Shown: positions 26,037 through 33,194 of the stretch, in pieces
Layout of the letters: each line of letters begins with the position of its first letter
Position numbering within the stretch: position 1 is the first letter of the stretch
Source of the DNA: Streptomyces sp. NBC_00258
GTDB lineage: Bacteria; Actinomycetota; Actinomycetes; Streptomycetales; Streptomycetaceae
NCBI RefSeq assembly: GCF_036182465.1
Contig: NZ_CP108081.1
Coordinates: 4,154,001 to 4,218,000 of the forward strand
Length of the DNA: 64,000 nucleotides
Direction: 5' to 3'
Notes under the pieces: model-generated
What the model saw: only the letters and a program-made list of their open reading frames with translations
Database searches by the model: none
Told to the model about the DNA's origin: nothing
Program-made: the position numbers and the translations under genes

Positions 26037-29000
26037 GTGAGGCGTAGCAAGAACGGTCCCGAGCCGTCGGCACGGGGCAACTTCACCCCGCCGCCGCGCG
26101 GAGCGGCACCCGCACATGTGTCCGGCCCGGAGCCGGCGGCCCCACCCGCGAAGAGCGGCGGTCGTCTGTCCCCGCGCAACTGGCGTGTGCCGACCAGGCT
26201 GAACGCGATTCTGCTCATACCCGTGATCGTCGGGCTCGTCATGGGCGGCTTCCAGGTGAAGAGCTCCATAGACACCTGGCAGGAAGCGCAGGACGCGGAG
26301 AAGGTCGCCAAGATCGTCGACGCGGCCGGACAGTACGCCGAGGCGCTCCTCAACGAACGTGACATCTCCGCCCAGCCACTGCTGGAGGGCGACCGGAACA
26401 ACGCCACGGTCAAGCAGGCCCGTGCTCTCACGGACCAGCGGGCCGACGCGTTCCACGAGGAAGTCGTCGGAATGCCGGCCGGGCAGGGCCTCGAGCGCCG
26501 GCTGAAGCTGGTGGAGGACGCCGAGCCCACGCTGGGCCAGCTGCGCAAGGCCGCGTACACCACCGCGATGGATCCGACGAAGACCGAAGAGGGCTACGTC
26601 ACCGTCGAGCACCTCCTGGCGGAGTTCTCCAACGAGCTGGGCCTCGGTACCGGCAACATCACGAGCTACGGCCGTACCGTGTACGCCGTCACGCTGGCCA
26701 AGGGCGCCGAGTCCCTGCAGCGCTCGATCGGCATGCACCTCCTGGTGAAGCCCAGCTCGAACGAGAAGATCCGTGAGCAGCAGGTCACCGCGTTCACGTC
26801 GTACGCGTACCTGGAGAACATCGCCGTCCAGGAGTACGTCTCCGGTGGCACGGAGGCGGACGCCGCGCGGCTCAAGCAGGTGATGGCGGAGAAGACCGCC
26901 CAGGGCGCGAAGCTGGCCGCCGAGGCGAAGAGCAAGACCGAGGCAGCCGGCGGGACCTACAAGGCCCCGCCCTCCATGACCGGCATGATCCAGGCCATCG
27001 GCAGCGGTGCCTCACCCACCGACCTGGCCCAGCAGGGCATCACGCCCGAGACCTGGATGGCGGCCTCCACCCTCAAGTTCGACGGCTACGGCGAGGTCGA
27101 GGAAGACCTCATCAACCGGGCGGTCGACGAAGCGGGCCAGATCGCCACCGACGCCCAGCGCGACGCCTTCGTCAACGGCGCCATCGTCATCGTGGCCCTG
27201 CTCGCCGCCTTCATCATCGCCGGCCTCATGGCCCGCCAGATGAGCCGCTCGATGCGCCAGCTGCGCAACGCGGCCTTCGGTGTCGCCGAGCAGCGCCTGC
27301 CGATGCTGGTCGACCAGCTCTCGCGTACCGACCCGGGCCGGGTCGACACCCGGGTCACGCCCATCCCGATCACCACCACGGACGAGATCGGCGAAGTCGC
27401 CCGCGCCTTCGACCAGGTCCACCGCGAGGCCGTACGACTGGCCGCCGAGCAGGCCCTGCTCCGTGGAAACATCAACGCGATCTTCACCAACCTGTCGCGC
27501 CGCAACCAGTCGCTGATCGAGGGCCAGCTGACCCTCATCACCGACCTGGAGAACAACGAGGCCGACCCGGACCAGCTGGAGAACCTCTTCCGCCTGGACC
27601 ACCTCGCGACCCGTATGCGCCGCAACGGCGAGAACCTCCTGGTCCTCGCCGGCGAGGAGCCGGGCCGCCGCTGGGACCAGCCGGTCCCGCTGGTCGACGT
27701 GCTGCGCGCCGCCTCCTCCGAGGTGGAGCAGTACGAGCGCGTCGAGCTCTCCGGCGTCCCGGAGGCCGAGATCCACGGCCGCGCCGTGACCGACCTCGTG
27801 CACCTGCTCGCCGAGCTCCTGGAGAACGCGACCACGTTCTCCTCGCCGCAGACCAAGGTCCGCGTCACCGCGACCCGTCTCCCGGACGGCCGCATCATGG
27901 TCGAGATCCACGACAAGGGCATCGGCCTCACCGCCGAGGACTTCGCGGACATCAACCACAAGCTGGCCAACCCGCCGACCGTGGACGCCGCGATCTCGCA
28001 GCGCATGGGTCTGTTCGTGGTCGGCCGGCTGTCCGACCGGCACGGCATCCGCGTCCAGCTGCGCCCCTCGGGCGAGCAGGCCGGTACGACCTCGCTCGTC
28101 ATGCTCCCCGACATCATCACGCACGGTGGTGGCGGCGAGCAGGCACCGCAGCGCGACGAGTTCACCGTCTCGCAGATCATCCCGGAGCAGCAGCCGTTCG
28201 GCGGCGAGGAGTTCCAGGGCGGCGGCCAGCAGCCGATGCGTACGGCCGCCGAGCTGGGCTTCGACGACAGCCGCTACGCCGAGGTCCCGGACGACATACG
28301 CGAGCTGGACCCCGTGGGCCGTTCGCTGATGCGTGAGGAGCGCCGCGCGGCCCTGGAGGCCCAGACGCACGGCGAGCTGGAGGGCGGGGTCCAGCCGCTC
28401 AGCGACGAGTTCGGCCCGCAGCAGGGCTACGACAACGGTCAGCAGGCCTTCGACAACGGTGTGACGGCGTACGACAACGGCGCAGCCGCGTACAACGACG
28501 CGCCCGCGTACGACCAGCAGACGCCGTACGAGGAGCCGCAGCAGGCGTCGTACGACGAGACGTACTTCCCGGCCAACGGCGGGTACCCGGAAACCCCCTA
28601 TGCGGAGCCGGTCCAGGAGGAGCCCCAGCCGGCCCACGCTCCCGCGCGGGACTCCTTCTCGGCCTTCGAGGAGCAGTCCTACCAGGACGACTGGCCGCAG
28701 CAGGAGACGTACCAGAACGGCTACCGTTCCGAGTACGCTCCCGAAGCGGAACCCGTACAGGCCGCTGACGTGGCCGAGCAGGACCGCGTAGGCTTCGAGC
28801 GTCCGGGAACGGCCTCTCCCGCCGCCCACGCGCTGACCGACGCCGGGCTTCCGCGCCGCGGATCCACCGACGCCGGGCTTCCCCGTCGCGGCTCCACCGC
28901 GAGCGCGGGCGGCCAGCAGACCGTGGGCCAGGAATCGCCCGCTCCCTTCGGCGGCGGCAACGACAGCAACTCAAGCGGCGGCAACGGCTCCGGCAAGGGC

Positions 29001-29291
29001 GACTGGCGGTCGAACAACGACCAGATGTGGCAGCGCGCCGAGCAGCTGAAGAAGCCCAAGGCGGGCGGAGTCACCTCCTCCGGTCTGCCGAGGCGTGTAC
29101 CCAAGGCCAATCTGGTCGAGGGCACCGCGGAATCGACCCCCCAGGGCGGCCCCTCGGTCTCCCGCGCTCCCGAGGACGTACGGGGCAGGCTGAGCAACCT
29201 GCGCCGTGGGGTCCAGAGGGGGCGTAACGCAGGAAGCGAAACGAACGGCCAGGGCTTCGGTCCTGACAGCACCTACAACCAGGAGCGTTAG
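26037..29291 (+). CDS. Conservon sensor kinase-like protein CvnA, second copy
   Basis: From GTG 26037 the protein is 1084 residues. TM1 is at about 55-74 (LNAILLIPVIVGLVMGGF), then an extracellular helical sensor domain that differs strongly from CvnA1, TM2 at about 382-402 (IVIVALLAAFIIAGLM), HAMP, and a HATPase domain with ELLENATTFSS, DKGIGLT and MGLFVVGRL that is closely alike in both copies. The tail is acidic and Tyr-rich (AYDNGAAAYNDAPAYDQQ), has a tandem DAGLPRRGST repeat, and ends in the same two motifs as CvnA1. The different sensor domain and shared output suggest distinct signals feeding one type of G-protein module. Confidence 0.92.
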   Translation: MRRSKNGPEPSARGNFTPPPRGAAPAHVSGPEPAAPPAKSGGRLSPRNWRVPTRLNAILLIPVIVGLVMGGFQVKSSIDTWQEAQDAEKVAKIVDAAGQYAEALLNERDISAQPLLEGDRNNATVKQARALTDQRADAFHEEVVGMPAGQGLERRLKLVEDAEPTLGQLRKAAYTTAMDPTKTEEGYVTVEHLLAEFSNELGLGTGNITSYGRTVYAVTLAKGAESLQRSIGMHLLVKPSSNEKIREQQVTAFTSYAYLENIAVQEYVSGGTEADAARLKQVMAEKTAQGAKLAAEAKSKTEAAGGTYKAPPSMTGMIQAIGSGASPTDLAQQGITPETWMAASTLKFDGYGEVEEDLINRAVDEAGQIATDAQRDAFVNGAIVIVALLAAFIIAGLMARQMSRSMRQLRNAAFGVAEQRLPMLVDQLSRTDPGRVDTRVTPIPITTTDEIGEVARAFDQVHREAVRLAAEQALLRGNINAIFTNLSRRNQSLIEGQLTLITDLENNEADPDQLENLFRLDHLATRMRRNGENLLVLAGEEPGRRWDQPVPLVDVLRAASSEVEQYERVELSGVPEAEIHGRAVTDLVHLLAELLENATTFSSPQTKVRVTATRLPDGRIMVEIHDKGIGLTAEDFADINHKLANPPTVDAAISQRMGLFVVGRLSDRHGIRVQLRPSGEQAGTTSLVMLPDIITHGGGGEQAPQRDEFTVSQIIPEQQPFGGEEFQGGGQQPMRTAAELGFDDSRYAEVPDDIRELDPVGRSLMREERRAALEAQTHGELEGGVQPLSDEFGPQQGYDNGQQAFDNGVTAYDNGAAAYNDAPAYDQQTPYEEPQQASYDETYFPANGGYPETPYAEPVQEEPQPAHAPARDSFSAFEEQSYQDDWPQQETYQNGYRSEYAPEAEPVQAADVAEQDRVGFERPGTASPAAHALTDAGLPRRGSTDAGLPRRGSTASAGGQQTVGQESPAPFGGGNDSNSSGGNGSGKGDWRSNNDQMWQRAEQLKKPKAGGVTSSGLPRRVPKANLVEGTAESTPQGGPSVSRAPEDVRGRLSNLRRGVQRGRNAGSETNGQGFGPDSTYNQER

Positions 29292-29292
29292 T

Positions 29293-29715
29293 GTGAGCCC
29301 GATGAGCCAGGCGGCACAGAACCTGAACTGGTTGATCACCAACTTCGTGGACAACACCCCCGGGGTGTCCCACACGGTGGTGGTCTCCGCCGACGGACTC
29401 CTTCTGGCGATGTCCGACGGGTTTCCGCGCGACCGTGCCGACCAGCTGGCGGCCGTCGCGTCGGGTCTCACCTCGCTGACCGCGGGCGCGTCCCGCATCT
29501 TCGAGGGCGGGAGCGTGAATCAGACGGTTGTGGAGATGGAGCGGGGATTCCTCTTCCTCATGTCCATTTCCGATGGATCGTCGCTCGCAGTACTCGCACA
29601 TCCGGAAGCGGACATCGGTCTCGTCGGGTACGAGATGGCCCTTCTGGTGGACCGTGCCGGTACGGTTCTGACGCCTGATCTGCGTGCGGAGCTCCAGGGG
29701 AGCCTTCTCAACTAG
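29293..29715 (+). CDS. Conservon Roadblock/LC7 protein CvnB, second copy
   Basis: The 140-residue Roadblock/LC7 protein is almost identical to CvnB1 over its core (NLNWLITNFVDNTPGVSHTV). GGAG lies seven bases before GTG 29293, while the in-frame ATG at 29302 is too far, so the GTG is the likely start. It begins one base after the cvnA2 stop. Confidence 0.94.
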   Translation: MSPMSQAAQNLNWLITNFVDNTPGVSHTVVVSADGLLLAMSDGFPRDRADQLAAVASGLTSLTAGASRIFEGGSVNQTVVEMERGFLFLMSISDGSSLAVLAHPEADIGLVGYEMALLVDRAGTVLTPDLRAELQGSLLN

Positions 29716-29807
29716 CAGACAAGCGATGCGTTTTGGCGTCCCGTGGCCGTAAGGTTTCGGGACGCGGCTCCACATTGATGGGCCCGGCACAGTCGGAGGA
29801 GGAGAAA

Positions 29808-30389
29808 GTGGCAACACCCCCAGGCGGTTCGTCTTCGGGCAACTGGTCCTATGGCCCTGGCCAGGGCCAGGGCGGGAACGACTCGCCGAACCGGTACAAC
29901 TTCCCCTCCGCACCGTCCCCGCGGCGCCAGCAGCCCTACGCACCCCAGGGCCCCGGGCCCTCGCCGTACGACCAGCCGCCGGCGCCGCGCATCCAGCCCG
30001 TGCAGCCGCAGCGACGCTCTCCCGAACCGTCGCCCGCGGGGGGCGCCAGCAACCCGCTGGTCCGCCCCTACGCCATGACGGGCGGCCGCACCAGGCCTCG
30101 GTATCAACTCGCCATCGAGGCACTGGTGCACACCACCGCGCAGCCGCACCAGATGCAGGGCCAGCTGCCCGAGCATCAGCGGATCTGCAACCTCTGCCGG
30201 GAGATCAAGTCGGTGGCCGAGATCTCGGCCCTCCTGACGATCCCTCTCGGCGTGGCCAGGATCCTCGTCGCCGACTTGGCGGAGGCGGGCCTGGTCGCCA
30301 TCCATCAGCCCGGCGGCGACGAGAACGCCGGCGGTCAGCCAGACGTGACTTTGCTCGAAAGGGTGCTCAGTGGACTTCGCAAGCTCTAG
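29808..30389 (+). CDS. Conservon DUF742 protein CvnC, second copy
   Basis: The 193-residue protein starts at GTG 29808, placed ideally after GGAGGAGAAA; an upstream ATG lacks such a site. A disordered Pro/Gln/Ser-rich N-terminus of about 85 residues precedes the DUF742 domain (LVRPYAMTGGRTRPRYQLAI). CvnC1 has only about 20 residues there, so this extension is specific to the second copy. It ends in LLERVLSGLRKL and overlaps cvnD2 by 20 bases exactly as in the first copy. Confidence 0.93.
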   Translation: MATPPGGSSSGNWSYGPGQGQGGNDSPNRYNFPSAPSPRRQQPYAPQGPGPSPYDQPPAPRIQPVQPQRRSPEPSPAGGASNPLVRPYAMTGGRTRPRYQLAIEALVHTTAQPHQMQGQLPEHQRICNLCREIKSVAEISALLTIPLGVARILVADLAEAGLVAIHQPGGDENAGGQPDVTLLERVLSGLRKL

Positions 30390-30951
30390 CGGAGGGCCTT
30401 CCCGCTCCACCACGTCCGCGAAGATCGTGGTGGCGGGCGGCTTCGGCGTGGGCAAGACCACGTTCGTCGGGGCCGTCTCGGAGATCAACCCGCTGCGTAC
30501 CGAGGCCGTGATGACGTCCGCTTCGGCGGGCATCGACGACCTCACCCACACGGGAGACAAGACCACCACCACGGTGGCGATGGACTTCGGCCGTATCACC
30601 CTGGACCAGGACCTGATCCTGTACCTGTTCGGTACGCCCGGCCAGGACCGCTTCTGGTTCATGTGGGACGACCTGGTACGCGGCGCGATCGGTGCGATCG
30701 TCCTGGTCGACACCCGCCGTCTCGCCGACTGCTTCCCCGCGGTCGACTACTTCGAGAACAGCGGGCTGCCGTTCGTGATCGCCCTGAACGGCTTCGACGG
30801 CAACCAGCCGTACAACCCGGACGAGGTCCGGGAGGCGCTCCAGATCGGGCCCGACACCCCGATCATCACCACGGACGCCCGCCACCGCGCGGACGCCAAG
30901 TCGGCGCTCATCACGCTGGTGGAGCACGCCCTGATGGCGCGCCTGCGGTAG
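30370..30951 (+). CDS. Conservon small GTPase CvnD, second copy
   Basis: The 193-residue GTPase has GGFGVGKTTF, LFGTPGQDRFWFMW and ALNGFDG, and differs from CvnD1 by a two-residue insertion near the N-terminus (GGPSRSTTSAK) and few substitutions. Near-identity raises the question of cross-talk between the two modules. Two strong stem-loops follow. Confidence 0.95.
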   Translation: MDFASSSGGPSRSTTSAKIVVAGGFGVGKTTFVGAVSEINPLRTEAVMTSASAGIDDLTHTGDKTTTTVAMDFGRITLDQDLILYLFGTPGQDRFWFMWDDLVRGAIGAIVLVDTRRLADCFPAVDYFENSGLPFVIALNGFDGNQPYNPDEVREALQIGPDTPIITTDARHRADAKSALITLVEHALMARLR

Positions 30952-30973
30952 GCCTGCGGCGCTCAGCCGAATG

Positions 30974-31010
30974 CGAAGGGGGCCCTTTCCTTTTGGGAGG
31001 GCCCCCTTCG
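30974..31010 (+). terminator. Terminator after second conservon
   Basis: CGAAGGGGGCCCT (30974-30986) pairs perfectly with AGGGCCCCCTTCG (30998-31010) across an 11-base loop rich in T. Confidence 0.85.
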
Positions 31011-31040
31011 TGTTCGACTGCGGGTGCGTCGTGGTTGCTC

Positions 31041-31060
31041 GCGCAGTTCCCCGCGCCCCT
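31041..31060 (+). repeat. Dispersed GC-rich repeat, copy 2
   Basis: An exact GCGCAGTTCCCCGCGCCCCT, facing an inverted copy 35 bases away, so the two could form a 20-bp hairpin in RNA or a cruciform in DNA. Confidence 0.8.
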
Positions 31061-31095
31061 GAAAGACAAAGGCTCGCGTGCACCCCCTGCTTTTA

Positions 31096-31163
31096 AGGGG
31101 CGCGGGGAACTGCGCGACCAGCCCCCACCGGGCCCGCAGCCGACAACACATACGAATGGGCCC
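31096..31163 (-). repeat. Dispersed GC-rich repeat, copy 3 (inverted, extended)
   Basis: Read on the minus strand, this copy matches 40095-40160 over about 66 bases, beginning GGGGCCCATTCGTATG, passing GTCGGCTGCG and GGTGGGGGCTGGTC, and ending with the common 20-mer. Its outer end is also one arm of the terminator at 31153. Confidence 0.75.
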
Positions 31164-31189
31164 CCTCCGTGTAGGAGGGGGCCCATTCG
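31153..31189. terminator. Long perfect stem-loop between cvnD and accE
   Basis: CGAATGGGCCCCCTCC (31153-31168) pairs perfectly with GGAGGGGGCCCATTCG (31174-31189) over GTGTA, just beyond the accE stop. It probably terminates accBE on the minus strand. Confidence 0.85.
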
Positions 31190-31196
31190 CAAAGGC

Positions 31197-31388
31197 TCAG
31201 TGCCAGCTGTGCGGGGCGCGGAACCCCGGCTCGCGCTCCAGCCGGCGCCAGCCGGCCTTCGCGCGGCCCCGGTGGGTCGGGGCCGCGGCCGGGGCGGAGG
31301 CGGCGCGGGCCAGGAGGATGGCCGTGATGGCGGCGACTTCCTCGGGCTCGGCGTGGCCCTTCTCGACGCGAATATCAGGCATGTCCAT
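31197..31388 (-). CDS. accE: Acyl-CoA carboxylase epsilon subunit
   Basis: The 63-residue protein (MDMPDIRVEKGHAEPEEVAA, ITAILLARA) matches the small actinobacterial AccE/PccE subunits, with a conserved EEVAAITAIL helix and a C-terminal W-RLEREPGFRAPHSW block. These subunits stabilise and activate the alpha-beta carboxylase. It lies 60 bases after accB on the same strand. A start at the internal ATG (31382) is equally possible. Confidence 0.92.
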   Translation of the reverse strand: MDMPDIRVEKGHAEPEEVAAITAILLARAASAPAAAPTHRGRAKAGWRRLEREPGFRAPHSWH

Positions 31389-31448
31389 GTGGGTGAGTCT
31401 CCGTGAGAGAGGGGTCCGCGGGGTTGCCGCGATGGGTCCGCCGAGTTA

Positions 31449-33041
31449 CTACTGCGGCGGGTTTCCGTGCTTGCGGGAGGGCAGGTCCGCGTGCTTCGTA
31501 CGCAGCATCGCGAGGGAGCGGATGAGTACCTCGCGGGTCTCGGCGGGGTCGATGACGTCGTCGACCAGACCGCGCTCGGCCGCGTAGTAGGGGTGCATCA
31601 GCTCGGACTTGTACTCCTTGACCATGCGGACGCGCATCGCCTCGGGGTCCTCGGCGTCGGCGATCTGCCTGCGGAAGATGACGTTGGCGGCGCCCTCGGC
31701 GCCCATCACGGCGATCTCGTTGGTGGGCCACGCGTAGGTGAGGTCGGCGCCGATGGACTGGCTGTCCATGACGATGTAGGCGCCGCCGTAGGCCTTCCTG
31801 AGGATCAGTGAGATCCGCGGCACGGTCGCGTTGCAGTAGGCGTAGAGGAGCTTCGCGCCGTGGCGGATGATGCCGCCGTGCTCCTGATCGACCCCCGGAA
31901 GGAAGCCCGGGACATCCAGCAGAGTGACGATCGGGATGTTAAAAGCGTCGCACATCTGGACGAAACGCGCAGCTTTCTCCGACGCCTCGATGTCCAGCAC
32001 CCCGGCCAGGCTCTGCGGCTGGTTGGCGACGATGCCCACCACCTGGCCGTCGAGCCGGGCGAGCGCGCAGATGATGTTGCGGGCCCAGCGCTCGTGGATC
32101 TCCAGGTAGTCGCCGTCGTCGACGAGCTCCTCGATGACCTTGGTCATGTCGTACGGACGGTTGCCGTCCGCCGGGACCAGGTCGAGGAGCACCTCCGAAC
32201 GACGCTCGGCGGGGTCCTCGGAGTCCGTGTGGGGCGGGTTCTCGCGGTTGTTCTGCGGAAGCATCGACAGGAGGTAGCGCACCTCGTGGATGCAGGACTC
32301 CTCGTCGTCGTACGCGAAGTGCGCGACGCCCGAGGTCTCGGCGTGCACGTCGGCGCCGCCCAGGCCGTTCTGGGTGATCTCCTCGCCGGTGACCGCCTTG
32401 ACGACGTCCGGTCCGGTGATGAACATCTGCGAGGTCTCGCGGACCATGAAGACGAAGTCCGTCAGGGCGGGGCTGTAGGCCGCGCCGCCCGCGCACGGGC
32501 CGAGCATCACGGAGATCTGCGGGATGACGCCCGAGGCGCGGGTGTTGCGCTGGAAGATGCCGCCGTAGCCGGCAAGCGCGGACACGCCCTCCTGGATGCG
32601 GGCGCCCGCCCCGTCGTTCAGCGAGACCAGCGGCGCGCCGGCGGCGATGGCCATGTCCATGATCTTGTGGATCTTGGTGGCGTGGGCCTCGCCCAGCGCG
32701 CCGCCGAAGATCCGGAAGTCGTGCGCGTACACGAAGACCGTGCGGCCCTCCACCGTTCCCCAGCCGGTGACGACACCGTCCGTGTACGGCTTCTTGGCCT
32801 CCAGGCCGAACCCGGTCGCCCGGTGGCGGCGCAGCTGCTCGACCTCGTTGAACGAACCGGCGTCCAGCAGAAGCTCGATCCGCTCCCGGGAGGTCAGCTT
32901 GCCCTTGGCGTGCTGCGCCGCGGTCGCCTTGTCACTGGGTCCGCGAAGAGCCTCCGCACGGATCGCGTGCAGTTCGGCCACGCGCCCGCGGGCGTCGGTG
33001 GGTTCGCCTGCCGAGGATCCGGTCTCGTCCAAAACGGTCAT
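31449..33041 (-). CDS. accB: Acetyl/propionyl-CoA carboxylase beta (carboxyltransferase) subunit
   Basis: The 530-residue carboxyltransferase moves CO2 from biotin to acyl-CoA, making malonyl- or methylmalonyl-CoA for fatty acids and polyketides. It has GGALGEAHATKIHKIMDMA, NDGAGARIQEGV, GGAAYSPALTDFVFMV, DVPGFLPGVDQEHGG and KAYGGAYIVMDSQSIGADL. Length and the adjacent epsilon subunit match the S. coelicolor accB/pccB locus. The biotinylated alpha subunit is not in this window. Short-chain preference rests on one pocket residue that I cannot assign by eye. Confidence 0.95.
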   Translation of the reverse strand: MTVLDETGSSAGEPTDARGRVAELHAIRAEALRGPSDKATAAQHAKGKLTSRERIELLLDAGSFNEVEQLRRHRATGFGLEAKKPYTDGVVTGWGTVEGRTVFVYAHDFRIFGGALGEAHATKIHKIMDMAIAAGAPLVSLNDGAGARIQEGVSALAGYGGIFQRNTRASGVIPQISVMLGPCAGGAAYSPALTDFVFMVRETSQMFITGPDVVKAVTGEEITQNGLGGADVHAETSGVAHFAYDDEESCIHEVRYLLSMLPQNNRENPPHTDSEDPAERRSEVLLDLVPADGNRPYDMTKVIEELVDDGDYLEIHERWARNIICALARLDGQVVGIVANQPQSLAGVLDIEASEKAARFVQMCDAFNIPIVTLLDVPGFLPGVDQEHGGIIRHGAKLLYAYCNATVPRISLILRKAYGGAYIVMDSQSIGADLTYAWPTNEIAVMGAEGAANVIFRRQIADAEDPEAMRVRMVKEYKSELMHPYYAAERGLVDDVIDPAETREVLIRSLAMLRTKHADLPSRKHGNPPQ

Positions 33042-33194
33042 GTAGCGACCTTACGAAGCCCACCAAGGAAAGCGGGCCGTCGACTCCGTACAGTCTCCGG
33101 CCCGTTTTACTGGTACCCCTGAACAGAACCACAACCGCATGCAGGCGATCCGACTGCTCAGAGGGCGTGCGGCTTGTAGGGGTCGCACAAGCCG

